Assembly (NCBI GenBank): GCA_963818985.1
Contig: CAWFUJ010000008.1
Location: forward strand, 62,001-126,000
Direction of reading: 5' to 3'
Length of the DNA: 64,000 nt
DNA from: JAFEDN01 sp963818985
GTDB lineage: Bacteria > Pseudomonadota > Gammaproteobacteria > Coxiellales > Coxiellaceae
The notes beneath the pieces were generated by a model, which did not search any database, was not told where the DNA came from, and saw only the letters and a program-made list of their open reading frames with translations. Shown one piece after another: positions 34,117 through 42,571 of this stretch (positions are counted from its first letter, which is position 1; each line of letters starts with the position of its first letter). The position numbers were made by a program, and so were the translations under genes.

Positions 34117-34364
34117 CCAACGTTGATAAAGCACTTCTTGATCCCACTAGCGTCTATCGGAAGCCGATGGATGTGGTAAAGGATGATACTTTAACTCGCG
34201 AAGAAAAAATTAAAGTCTTACATCGTTGGGAATATGACGCCCGAGAATTGCAAGTCGCTGAGGAAGAAAACATGCCCGAACTAACCAAAAAAAAACATGG
34301 CGATCACCTCACTCAAGTTTTAGAGGCTTTGCATATCCTGGGGAGCCAATCGCAGAATGTCTAA
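34113..34364 (+). CDS. Small conserved soluble protein
   Basis: 83 residues, charged and helical: YRKPMDVVKDDTLTREEKIK and HRWEYDARELQVAEEENMPE resemble small uncharacterised proteobacterial proteins with a PxDVV...L...K...L..WE.DA pattern (from memory). Overlaps the membrane gene by 4 bp and the glycosyltransferase by 8 bp, so all three are translated as a unit. Function unknown. Confidence 0.8.
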   Translation: MTNVDKALLDPTSVYRKPMDVVKDDTLTREEKIKVLHRWEYDARELQVAEEENMPELTKKKHGDHLTQVLEALHILGSQSQNV

Positions 34365-35457
34365 AAAAATGATTGGCTTGGTGATCAAAAGCCTTTTTGG
34401 AGGCGGCGCGGAAAAAGTATTTTTAACTCTAGCCCAACATATGGCTGAGCAAGGTCACCAAGTTCACCTTTTTTTATTAAAAAATATCATTGATTATCCA
34501 CTTAAGGATATTTATCAGATTCATATCCTCAGCGAAACGGGTAGGGAAACACGCCTACGGTTTTTAAATAATTATCTGTTAGCTAAAAGGCTACGTAAAA
34601 AAATTCTAGCTTTAGAAATAAATTCCGGTCATCCATTTGATTTAATTATATCAACTTTAACTGATACCGATCGAATAGTTTATCAAGCGCAATTAAATCG
34701 ACATGTTTACTATCGTATTTGTAATACTTTGTCTGAGGAAATCAATGCTTATCGGCAATCACACGGTGGGAGTAAAGCGCGGCATCGGCAGGGGAGATAT
34801 ACACGTATTTATAGCCAAAAACCTTTGATCGCTGTTTCGCAAGGGGTGGCTGACGATATTATTAATAATTTTGGCGCTAAACCCGAGCATGTTCGTGTTA
34901 TTTATAACCCTATCGATCATTTGCACATTCAAGAATTAGCTCAACAAACTGTGCCAAATTTGCCACAAGAACCTTATATTATCCATGTTGGACGTTTTGT
35001 TGGCCAAAAACGCCATGATTTATTATTAGCGGCATTTAAAAATCTAAAAAGCCAGTGCAAGTTAGTGTTACTAACCCGGGTTAATGCCGAATTAAAAGCT
35101 TTAATTTCCAGTTATGATTTAGAGGATCGAGTGATTTGTCCAGGTTTTCAACCTAATCCTTATCCGTGGATAAAGAACGCGCGGCTGATGGTTTTATGTT
35201 CGGATCGGGAGGGATTTGGTTTAGTGATTGCTGAAGCACTCGTTTGCAAAACGCCGGTCATTAGCACCCATTGCCCATCTGGACCTGGAGAAATTTTAGC
35301 GGGTGAACTCAATCATTGGTTGGTGCCAATGGATAACGTCCAAGCATTAACGTTGAAAATTGAAGAAGCCTTAAACACTGAAATTAAAATTCCAGAAACA
35401 GCACTTAATAGATTTATTCCAGCGCAAATCGTTAATCAATACTTATCTTTAATTTAG
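34357..35457 (+). CDS. Glycosyltransferase family 4 (GT-B fold)
   Basis: 366 residues. The N-terminal domain opens with a glycine-rich loop (IKSLFGGGAEKVFLTLA). The C-terminal domain has the GT4 signatures VGRFVGQKRHDLLLAAF, LCSDREGFGLVIAEAL with the E-x7-E motif, and CPSGPGEIL. It probably transfers a sugar from a nucleotide donor to a cell-envelope polysaccharide or lipid at the inner membrane; donor and acceptor cannot be told. The start overlaps the upstream gene. Confidence 0.87.
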   Translation: MSKKMIGLVIKSLFGGGAEKVFLTLAQHMAEQGHQVHLFLLKNIIDYPLKDIYQIHILSETGRETRLRFLNNYLLAKRLRKKILALEINSGHPFDLIISTLTDTDRIVYQAQLNRHVYYRICNTLSEEINAYRQSHGGSKARHRQGRYTRIYSQKPLIAVSQGVADDIINNFGAKPEHVRVIYNPIDHLHIQELAQQTVPNLPQEPYIIHVGRFVGQKRHDLLLAAFKNLKSQCKLVLLTRVNAELKALISSYDLEDRVICPGFQPNPYPWIKNARLMVLCSDREGFGLVIAEALVCKTPVISTHCPSGPGEILAGELNHWLVPMDNVQALTLKIEEALNTEIKIPETALNRFIPAQIVNQYLSLI

Positions 35458-35476
35458 CAGCTGACAATTATTTATC

Positions 35477-35504
35477 CTGGATACCGGCGAAGGCCGGTAT
35501 CCAG
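35477..35504. repeat. CTGGATACCGGC palindrome
   Basis: Perfect 12-bp arms around GAAG, 19 bp after the glycosyltransferase stop. A near-identical element is at 59846-59877. Confidence 0.7.
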
Positions 35505-35597
35505 AGAACCGCACGAAATTCCTGCCTCCTATTCGAGCTGACGTACTGCGGACAGTCACTTGAGATAGTACCTCTTTAGGAGAGGGGATTTATTAGA

Positions 35598-36068
35598 TTA
35601 ATAAATATCTTTTAGATTAATTTTCTTAATTTTACCTTGGCAGTAATCACGATTAGGATCGATAATTGCTAAGTTTTTTAAAGCTTCTCTACCTAATAGC
35701 ATACGGAATTTTAACGGATCCCGGTTTGATAAACTAAGCTCAATCGACCACAATTGTTGAGCAATTTTAATTTCAGTGGTAATGATATAACGATGTTCTC
35801 GATGACCATTCGAACTCATAATACTCCGCTCATCGACCACGGGTGCTTCACAATGAATTATTGTTTTATTATTACCTTGAAGGGGAAAAACTGAAAAATT
35901 CACATATTTTTTACCTTTTCTCTGTGTAGCATGGATATTAAAAGCATGTAATGCCGAAGTCCTGGCTCCTGTGTCAATTTTAACTTTTATAGCGGGTATA
36001 TTTAAGTTTGGTAAAGCACACCATTCGCGCCAGCCAATAAGCAGCATATTTTGCAGCTTTTTTATCAT
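35598..36068 (-). CDS. RimB-like retropepsin-fold zinc protease family protein
   Basis: 156 residues with the family core KVKIDTGARTSALHA (aspartic-protease-like DTGA motif) and LLGREALKNLAIIDP. The PF05618 family is annotated as ATP-dependent zinc protease and in Pseudomonas is linked to RimK modification of ribosomal protein S6. Here it follows rimK and an aspartoacylase-family gene on the same strand, supporting a role in controlling S6 glutamylation. Start MIKKLQNMLLIGWREWCALP is near a standard family start. Confidence 0.85.
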   Translation of the reverse strand: MIKKLQNMLLIGWREWCALPNLNIPAIKVKIDTGARTSALHAFNIHATQRKGKKYVNFSVFPLQGNNKTIIHCEAPVVDERSIMSSNGHREHRYIITTEIKIAQQLWSIELSLSNRDPLKFRMLLGREALKNLAIIDPNRDYCQGKIKKINLKDIY

Positions 36069-36081
36069 AAATCCTCTAAAT

Positions 36082-36114
36082 TTTTTCCCCTCTTCCGGCT
36101 GGAGAGGGGAAAAA
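36082..36114. repeat. CCCCTCT palindrome in the rimK operon
   Basis: 12-bp arms (TTTTTCCCCTCT and complement) around a short loop, in the gap between the aspartoacylase-family gene and the protease gene. The bases after the stem are A-rich on both strands, so it is not a standard terminator. Confidence 0.6.
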
Positions 36115-36135
36115 TATGTATTTAACCTTTACCTA

Positions 36136-37170
36136 TTATAAAACCTCTATCCAGGGAGGCAAATCTTCTTCAGTTTGGTCAATGACATCTATTTCCACCT
36201 GCTCAATTTCTTTAAAAGAAGCAATATTGAAGAGAGCTGCCCCTTCATGCACTAAAGGTAAATTAATTTGCCCAATAACCATACCAGAGATACGCGCTTC
36301 GACTTTGTACTCTTCTTCGCCTATTGGATTAACAATAACTCCCAATACTTCGCCTTTTTTAACTTTTTTTCCTAACGATGTATAAAAGCGCAAAATTCCG
36401 CTATGCGGCGCTCTCATCCACAAACTGGATCGAGCAATCGATGAATGATGATGATTGATTGCTGAACGGTTGTGATTTTTGGCAGGTAACATATGCAAAG
36501 AATGCATCACTTGTAAAATACCATTTAATCCAATGCGGATGGCCTTTTCATCAAAGCGTAATGCTTCTCCAGCTTCATATAATAATAAAGGAATTCCTCG
36601 ATCATTCGCTGCCTGGCGCAGCGATCCATCTCTCTCTTTGGAATGCAATATTACCGGGGCATTAAACGCTTTAGCCAATTTTTCAGTTTGGGATGAATCC
36701 AAATTAGTGCGAATCTGTGGAAGGTTGGTGCGCTGCAGTGAGCCCGTGTGTAGATCTATAAAATGGGTTGCATTCGCAACCAGTTCATTCATCACTAAAT
36801 AGGCTAATCGCGAAGCCAATGAGCCTTTAATAGAACCGGGGAATGATCGATTTAAATCTCGGCGATCCATTAAATAACGATCTTGATAAAGAAATCCATA
36901 AATATTGACAATGGGTACGGCAATAACAGTTCCGCGCAAATCTTTTTGAAATGATTTTTTCAAAAAGCGGCGGATAATTTCTACTCCATTGATTTCATCA
37001 CCATGAATCGCGCCGGTTACGCATAATACGGGTCCTGGTTTATTTCCACGGATCACATGTACTGGCATATTCATCGGTGTCCAGTCGTATAATTTTGGCA
37101 TAGGCAGCATAATGGTGGTGCGTTTGCCCAATGGAATAATAATTCCATTAATGATCAGTTCATCCCTCAT
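36136..37170 (-). CDS. Succinylglutamate desuccinylase/aspartoacylase family protein
   Basis: Zinc-dependent M14-type hydrolase family. Motifs: the zinc-binding GAIHGDEINGVE, RDLNRSFPG, THFIDLHTGS, and a Glu near LLLYEAGEALRF. The C-terminus has a biotinyl/lipoyl-like barrel (HSGILRFYTSLGKKVKKGEV). About 344 residues from ATG 37170 (MRDELIINGIII). The earlier in-frame start at 37209 lies inside rimK. It overlaps rimK by 11 bp. Members next to rimK are thought to act in the same modification system, perhaps trimming glutamate tails; that is inference. Confidence 0.88.
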   Translation of the reverse strand: MRDELIINGIIIPLGKRTTIMLPMPKLYDWTPMNMPVHVIRGNKPGPVLCVTGAIHGDEINGVEIIRRFLKKSFQKDLRGTVIAVPIVNIYGFLYQDRYLMDRRDLNRSFPGSIKGSLASRLAYLVMNELVANATHFIDLHTGSLQRTNLPQIRTNLDSSQTEKLAKAFNAPVILHSKERDGSLRQAANDRGIPLLLYEAGEALRFDEKAIRIGLNGILQVMHSLHMLPAKNHNRSAINHHHSSIARSSLWMRAPHSGILRFYTSLGKKVKKGEVLGVIVNPIGEEEYKVEARISGMVIGQINLPLVHEGAALFNIASFKEIEQVEIDVIDQTEEDLPPWIEVL

Positions 37171-38065
37171 AATGATCTTTGGGGCCGATAGGTTTGGCAT
37201 GACGCTCAATATAACGAATAATCATATCGGCGATATCTTTGTTAGTTGCTCCTTCAATGCCTTCTAAGCCGGGAGAAGAGTTGACCTCCATTAATAAAGG
37301 GCCGCGATTTGATCTTAATAAATCCACCCCAGCCATTTTTAAACCCATAATTTTCGCTGCTTTAATGGCCATTTCACGTTCAGCACGGGTAATTTTAGTC
37401 GGTTGGGCGACTCCGCCTTGATGAATATTAGAACGAAATTCTCCCGGCTCCGCTTGACGTTTCATAGCGGCTACCACTTTATCGCCAATAACAAAACAAC
37501 GTATGTCTGAGCCTTTTGCTTCACTAATAAATTCTTGAATAATAATATTGGCGTTCAAACCCATAAATGCTTGAATAATACTGTAGGCAGCTTCTCTGGT
37601 TTCCACCAAAACAACTCCAACTCCTTGAGTTCCTTCGATTAATTTCACTACCAACGGGGGGCCACCGACCATTTTAATCAGTCTACTCACATCCTTTAGA
37701 GAATGTGCAAACCCAGTTACCGGCAAGCCAATACCTTTTCGAGAGAGCAATTGCAGGGAGCGCAACTTATCTCGCGAACGATTAATACTAAGCGAAGAAT
37801 TAATACTAAAAGTCCCAATACTTTCAAATTGACGCACCACAGCGGTGCCATAAAAAGTTCGAGTGGTGCCAATGCGAGGAATAATGGCATCAAATAAGGG
37901 AAGTTTACGTCCTTTATAGTGAATTGAGGGTTCTTCGGCAGTGATATTCATATGGCAACGAAGATAATCAACGATAGCCGCTTCATGGCCTCTGGCTTGA
38001 GCTGCTTCTACGAGCCGACGTGTAGAATAAATGTCTTTTCTTCGAGACAGAATGGCCACTTTCAT
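37160..38065 (-). CDS. rimK: Ribosomal protein S6--L-glutamate ligase
   Basis: ATP-grasp ligase that adds glutamates to the C-terminus of ribosomal protein S6. 301 residues, close to E. coli (300). Motifs: MKVAILSRRKDIYSTRRLVE, SIHYKGRKLPLFDAIIPRIG, the ATP-binding LVVKLIEGTQGVGVVL, and the metal-binding LLMEVNSSPGLEGIE. First gene of rimK-aspartoacylase-protease. Confidence 0.95.
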   Translation of the reverse strand: MKVAILSRRKDIYSTRRLVEAAQARGHEAAIVDYLRCHMNITAEEPSIHYKGRKLPLFDAIIPRIGTTRTFYGTAVVRQFESIGTFSINSSLSINRSRDKLRSLQLLSRKGIGLPVTGFAHSLKDVSRLIKMVGGPPLVVKLIEGTQGVGVVLVETREAAYSIIQAFMGLNANIIIQEFISEAKGSDIRCFVIGDKVVAAMKRQAEPGEFRSNIHQGGVAQPTKITRAEREMAIKAAKIMGLKMAGVDLLRSNRGPLLMEVNSSPGLEGIEGATNKDIADMIIRYIERHAKPIGPKDHYEG

Positions 38066-38154
38066 TGATTTACCTCATCGGGACGCACTAATAAAGAGTA
38101 GCACATTATATAAAAAAATTAGGTCAAAGATACTACTTAGACAAAATATACTTT

Positions 38155-38195
38155 TTCCCTTCTCCCTTGGGAGAGGGTTATGGAGAGGGGAAGCA
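38155..38195. repeat. CCCTTCTCCC palindrome, diverged copy
   Basis: CTTCTCCCTTGGGAGAGGG plus a trailing GGAGAGGGG, between rimK and ggt. A relative of the CCCTCTCCC family. Confidence 0.5.
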
Positions 38196-38201
38196 GAGTA
38201 A

Positions 38202-39908
38202 CTAATAACCTAGTGTAATACTGCTATTACCATAGCGATTATCGGTTGCTCCATAAATAATACTAGTTTCCGGATCTTTTTGAATTATCAATTCTTGCCC
38301 CCAATGGCTGGTGTTAAACAGTGAGCCTTGCTTAAATTGATAGCCAAAAGTTTTTAATTTCTGAAGCGTGTCTGCTGATAAAGTATAGGGTTCTAAATAA
38401 ATTAAATCTGGAAACCATTGAAAATGATAGCGTGGTTCATTGATCGCAGCGTTTATATCCATACCATAATCAAATACATTTTCGATAGACTCCACAATGG
38501 TAGTAATAATAGTTGGACCACCGGCAGCACCCAGCGCCATATAAAATTGATGGTTTTTAAAAACCATAGTAGGACTCATAGAGGAGAGTGGGCGCTTCCT
38601 CGGTGCAATTAAATTAGCCTGGCCTTGTTTTAAGCCAAACATATTTTTTCCCCCAGCTAGAATGGCAAAATCATCGATATCGTTATTTAAAAAAAATCCG
38701 GTATCACCTGCGATTAAGCCACTGCCAAAAAAAGCATTGATAGTATAAGTAACCGCGACGACATTGCCCCATTGATCGGCAACGTTATAATGAGTGGTGT
38801 GTGCACCTTCAGAATTAAAATCTTTTTCCAATGCATTCGAATCGCCGGCGCGATCTGGTAGGATCTTTTTAGCTATTTGTTGAGAGTATTCAGCAGACAG
38901 TAAGCGGTTAACTGGATTGGTAATAAAATCTGGATCGCCCAATAATTGATTGCGATCAGCAAAAGCATAACGCATCGCTTCAACATTATAGTGGACGCTT
39001 GCAGCAGAATGAAAACCCCATTGACCCAATGGAAAATGATTTAAGATGCTAAGGATCTCACACACTGTGACGCCAGAACTAGGGGGAGGGGCGGTCACTA
39101 TTTTATAGTTGCGATAATAACAAGTTAAGGGCTCGCGTTCTTTTACTTGATATTCAGCAAAATCGCTTTCGGTTAAGATCCCATGATGAGCACGACTGGC
39201 GTCGACAATTTTTGTAGCAATATTTCCCCGATAAAAAGCTGCACTTCCTCCCTGACTTATCTCCCTTAAGGTTTTTGCTAACTGTGGTTGAACTAAACGA
39301 TCGCCACTTTCAAAAGGACGATTATTTTTTAAAAAAATTCCTGCCACATTTCCTTGTTTTTTAAAATCATTGGTTTTTGTATTTAAGATTCTTAAATCAT
39401 TGTCGTTAAGGATAAAGCCTTTTTCCGCTAAACGAATGGCTGGCGCCATGACCTTACTTAAGGGCTGAGTGCCATATTTTTTAAGAGCGGTATTTAACCC
39501 CATCACTGTTCCGGGTACAGCCACCGATAAATAACTTTTTTGGGATAATTGTGGATCCAATTGACCCTTCGCATTTAAAAATAACTTGCTGTTTATTGCT
39601 GCAGGCGCCGTCCCGCGGAAATCAATCACTAAATTTTTGCCATCTTTTAAGTGAATCAACATGAAGCCCCCGCCACCAATATTTCCACAACAGGGATGGA
39701 CAACCGCTAATGCATAGCCGACCGCCACAGCAGCATCAACGGCATTTCCGCCGGATTTCAATATCTCTACTCCCGCTTGAGTAGCTAAAATCTGCGCCGA
39801 AACTACGCCTGCTTGACCAACGGGTGTGGGCGGCAGGAATCCACCCCACGCATGGTTAAATACCAACGATGTTGCCATCATGGTAAGAATTTTCAAAGTT
39901 CTAATCAT
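38202..39908 (-). CDS. ggt: Gamma-glutamyltransferase, periplasmic
   Basis: Cleaves the gamma-glutamyl bond of glutathione in the periplasm; matures by self-cleavage. 568 residues. An N-terminal signal peptide (LKILTMMATSLVFNHAWG) precedes the family start (GQAGVVSAQILATQAGVEIL). GGNAVDAAVAV, the nucleophile Thr in AHTTHYNVADQWGN, and AAGGPTIITT with PLSSMSPTMVF are all present. Monocistronic, with its own flanking repeats. Confidence 0.93.
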   Translation of the reverse strand: MIRTLKILTMMATSLVFNHAWGGFLPPTPVGQAGVVSAQILATQAGVEILKSGGNAVDAAVAVGYALAVVHPCCGNIGGGGFMLIHLKDGKNLVIDFRGTAPAAINSKLFLNAKGQLDPQLSQKSYLSVAVPGTVMGLNTALKKYGTQPLSKVMAPAIRLAEKGFILNDNDLRILNTKTNDFKKQGNVAGIFLKNNRPFESGDRLVQPQLAKTLREISQGGSAAFYRGNIATKIVDASRAHHGILTESDFAEYQVKEREPLTCYYRNYKIVTAPPPSSGVTVCEILSILNHFPLGQWGFHSAASVHYNVEAMRYAFADRNQLLGDPDFITNPVNRLLSAEYSQQIAKKILPDRAGDSNALEKDFNSEGAHTTHYNVADQWGNVVAVTYTINAFFGSGLIAGDTGFFLNNDIDDFAILAGGKNMFGLKQGQANLIAPRKRPLSSMSPTMVFKNHQFYMALGAAGGPTIITTIVESIENVFDYGMDINAAINEPRYHFQWFPDLIYLEPYTLSADTLQKLKTFGYQFKQGSLFNTSHWGQELIIQKDPETSIIYGATDNRYGNSSITLGY

Positions 39909-39991
39909 CTGCTAATTATAGCACCTAACGTTATTGCTGATCATCCCGGTAAAGTAGTAACATCTTGATTTAGACAAAAAGGAGGCTTGCT

Positions 39992-40594
39992 ATGAAAATA
40001 ATTGTCGTGGGGGGAACTGGAACTATTGGCCGTGCTGTGGTGAAGGAGTTAGGGGTTCGGCATCAAGTCATAGCCGCTGGAGATAAAAGCGGTGATATCC
40101 GTGTCGATATCACCGATCCTGCTTCCATAGAAAAAATGTATCTTGAAGTTGGAAGTTTTGATGCATTAGTTGCAACTGCCGGTAAAGTATTATTTAAAGA
40201 ATTGACATCATTTAATACTCAGGATATGCAAGTGGGTCTTAATGACAAATTGATGGGCCAGGTAAATTTGGTACTCATCGGTTGCCGTTACATTAATGAG
40301 CGTGGTTCTTTTACTTTAACTAGCGGAATATTGAATGTTGAGCCTATCCGTTTTGGTGCTTCAGCATCGATGGTTAATGCAGCCATAGAGGGTTTTGTTC
40401 GTGGAGCTGCCATTGAAATGCCTAAATGCATTCGTATTAATGCGGTGAGTCCCACTATTGTCAGTGAATCACTGGGTCAATATGGTGAATATTTTCATGG
40501 TTTTGAACCGGTTTCCGTAGGCCGAGTCGCCTTGGCTTTTAGCAAAAGTGTCGAGGGATTACAAACCGGACGAATATATAAAGTAGGGCATTGA
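39992..40594 (+). CDS. Short-chain dehydrogenase/reductase family protein
   Basis: 200 residues with a Rossmann start (IIVVGGTGTIGRAVVKEL) and an SDR layout ending in PTIVSESL. The catalytic Tyr-x3-Lys is not evident (the site reads SASMVNAAIEG), as in the small YbdR/oxidoreductase-like SDR subgroup. Substrate unknown. A strong AAAGGAGG site precedes the ATG. Confidence 0.85.
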   Translation: MKIIVVGGTGTIGRAVVKELGVRHQVIAAGDKSGDIRVDITDPASIEKMYLEVGSFDALVATAGKVLFKELTSFNTQDMQVGLNDKLMGQVNLVLIGCRYINERGSFTLTSGILNVEPIRFGASASMVNAAIEGFVRGAAIEMPKCIRINAVSPTIVSESLGQYGEYFHGFEPVSVGRVALAFSKSVEGLQTGRIYKVGH

Positions 40595-40612
40595 ACTGGT
40601 CTGAATTCAACA

Positions 40613-41899
40613 TCAAATATGAGTCATAGTTTTTAAAGGTTGCTGATGTAAATCTTTTACAGTAAAAGCAGCAATGAAAGTAATCACCGCAGCTAAGATA
40701 AGATTTAAACAAGGTACTTCTGGTCGATGAAAATTATAAAGTAAATAAGTCACAATAGTAGGGGTGAGTCCAGCAATGATAGCAAAACTAATATTATAAG
40801 AAATGGCCACTCCAGAATAGCGAACATGAGTTAAAAACATTTCAGATAATAAACTGGGGACTGCACCCACGATACCCGCCGATAAAATTGAAAAACAAAT
40901 CAAGGCAATTATTTTAACAGCCAGGTGATCGTAATTAAGTAAGCTGTACAAAGGATAGCTTAGAAAAATCATTAAGAGCGCGCTAGCGAGAATGATAAAT
41001 CGACGGCCAATTTTATCGGATAAATAACCGATGATTGGAATCAATAAAGAGAATAATAACGTATTTGCTGAGTTGATGATCAGTGCTTTATTTAATTTGA
41101 GGTGACTGATGAGGGTGAGATAGGTTGGCATGTACAAAAATATCTGGGCGATAATTGCCGAAAAAAGCCATACCAATCCAATACCTTTTAAAATTTCTTG
41201 GGTATGAATTTTGAATAAGTGACGTAGCGGATTTTTATTTATTTTTTGCATTCTGGCGATTTCAGTAAAATAAGGCGTTTCGGTAATTTGATAACGTAAA
41301 TAAAAGCCAATCATAGCGATCGCCAAACCTAAAAAAAATGCTATTCTCCATCCCCAGGCTTGTAAGTGCTCATAAGAGAGTAATCCTGCCAATAGTGCGC
41401 TAACGGCTGAAGCTAAAAGGATACCTATATTGATGGCACAAAAGACTAGACTGCAAGCCAAGCCCCTTTGGTGCTGATCGGCATGTTCAGCCACGAAAGT
41501 GAGCGCTCCAGGCAAATCACCACCAACAGCCAATCCTTGAAGAAATCTTAAAATTATCAGGAGCACAGGTGCAGCAATTCCTAATGTTGCATAAGTGGGT
41601 AATAGACCCATGAAGGTGGTTGAAATGGCCATGATCGCTATGGAAATTAACATACCTTTTTTACGGCCAAATTGATCACCATAATGGCCAAATATCATTG
41701 AACCGAGTGGTCTGGAAAAATATCCGACCGCAAATACCGCAAAGGTAATCAACAAAGAGATCGAGTGGTTTTGTTTGGGAAAAAATAACGTAGCTAAAAT
41801 AGGGGTAAAGAAAATATAAATGGTAAAGTCATACATTTCTAAACCGCCGCCTAAGCTAGAAACCAGTACAGCTTTAGAGAGATAAGTTTTTTTGGCCAT
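40613..41899 (-). CDS. MFS transporter, metabolite:H+ symporter (ProP-like) family
   Basis: 428 residues, about 12 transmembrane helices. Family signatures: GGGLEMYDFTIYIFFTPILA, FSRPLGSMIFGHYGDQFGRK (loop 2-3), LRFLQGLAVGGDLPGAL and GYLSDKIGRR. Related to proline/betaine and dicarboxylate transporters of the inner membrane; substrate not predictable. Start has an AGGATAA site. Confidence 0.87.
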   Translation of the reverse strand: MAKKTYLSKAVLVSSLGGGLEMYDFTIYIFFTPILATLFFPKQNHSISLLITFAVFAVGYFSRPLGSMIFGHYGDQFGRKKGMLISIAIMAISTTFMGLLPTYATLGIAAPVLLIILRFLQGLAVGGDLPGALTFVAEHADQHQRGLACSLVFCAINIGILLASAVSALLAGLLSYEHLQAWGWRIAFFLGLAIAMIGFYLRYQITETPYFTEIARMQKINKNPLRHLFKIHTQEILKGIGLVWLFSAIIAQIFLYMPTYLTLISHLKLNKALIINSANTLLFSLLIPIIGYLSDKIGRRFIILASALLMIFLSYPLYSLLNYDHLAVKIIALICFSILSAGIVGAVPSLLSEMFLTHVRYSGVAISYNISFAIIAGLTPTIVTYLLYNFHRPEVPCLNLILAAVITFIAAFTVKDLHQQPLKTMTHI

Positions 41900-41927
41900 T
41901 TTTATCCTAAGTCTAAGTTGCAGGTTT

Positions 41928-41957
41928 GTCGTCCCGCTACTCGATCGCGGGGTGACG
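41928..41957. repeat. GTCATCCCG-family palindrome, degenerate
   Basis: GTCGTCCCGC ... GCGGGGTGAC with mismatches, upstream of the MFS gene; relative of 1374 and 48307. Confidence 0.5.
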
Positions 41958-42010
41958 CGCTTTTATCTTACTATAAAAGTTATCTTCTGTTAACAAGAGT
42001 ACGATTAGAA

Positions 42011-42044
42011 TAAAGGGGTGATTATTATGATAATCACCCTTTTA
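42011..42044. terminator. Hairpin between MFS gene and umuD
   Basis: Arms AAAGGGGTGATTAT and ATAATCACCCTTTT around TATG, followed by T-rich sequence. It lies between divergent genes, so it more likely forms part of the umuD control region or an operator than a terminator of a known transcript. Confidence 0.4.
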
Positions 42045-42129
42045 GAATTCATATCAACTGTATTCTCACTATAAGTTAAATAAAGTACAATGAACCTAAA
42101 ATTTAATATAAAAACAATAAAGGAAACCT

Positions 42130-42570
42130 ATGCAAGTATCAAATAATATAATTTATGCAATTTCTCAACCTGTCGACCGTGACCCCCTCTTGCCTTTTTA
42201 TGGTTCTACTATTTCGGCTGGATTTCCTTCTCCTGCCGATGATTATTTAGAAAGCGAGTTAAATTTAAATGAATTATTAATTAAACATCCATCCGCTACC
42301 TTTTTTGTGCGTGCATCTGGCGAATCCATGATTGAGGCCGGTATTCATCATCAAGATATTTTGGTTGTCGATAGAAGTCTCGAGCCAACCAATGGCAGAA
42401 TTGTTATTGCCGTTATTAATGGTCAATTAACGGTAAAACGTTTAAAAAAAACTCTGCGGGGGAAAATTTACTTGATGCCAGAAAATAAGGAATTTTCAGC
42501 AATAGAAGTCAATGCTGAACAAGATATTTATATTTGGGGTGTGGTAACCAACGTAATTCACAGTCTATAA
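42130..42570 (+). CDS. umuD: UmuD-like SOS mutagenesis protein
   Basis: 146 residues. After RecA-stimulated self-cleavage UmuD' joins UmuC as DNA polymerase V. Ser in ASGESMIEAGI and Lys in GQLTVKRLKK are the catalytic pair; the cleavage site is probably Ala-Gly in TISAGFPSPADD. One base separates it from umuC, so they form an operon. A degenerate SOS-like site may lie upstream but does not match CTGT-N8-ACAG. Confidence 0.92.
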   Translation: MQVSNNIIYAISQPVDRDPLLPFYGSTISAGFPSPADDYLESELNLNELLIKHPSATFFVRASGESMIEAGIHHQDILVVDRSLEPTNGRIVIAVINGQLTVKRLKKTLRGKIYLMPENKEFSAIEVNAEQDIYIWGVVTNVIHSL

Positions 42571-42571
42571 A

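Noticed and set aside
42052..42075. LexA/SOS box upstream of umuD
   Set aside because: ACTGTATTCTCACTATAAGT is only half-symmetric and does not fit CTGT-N8-ACAG, so it is not listed as a site.
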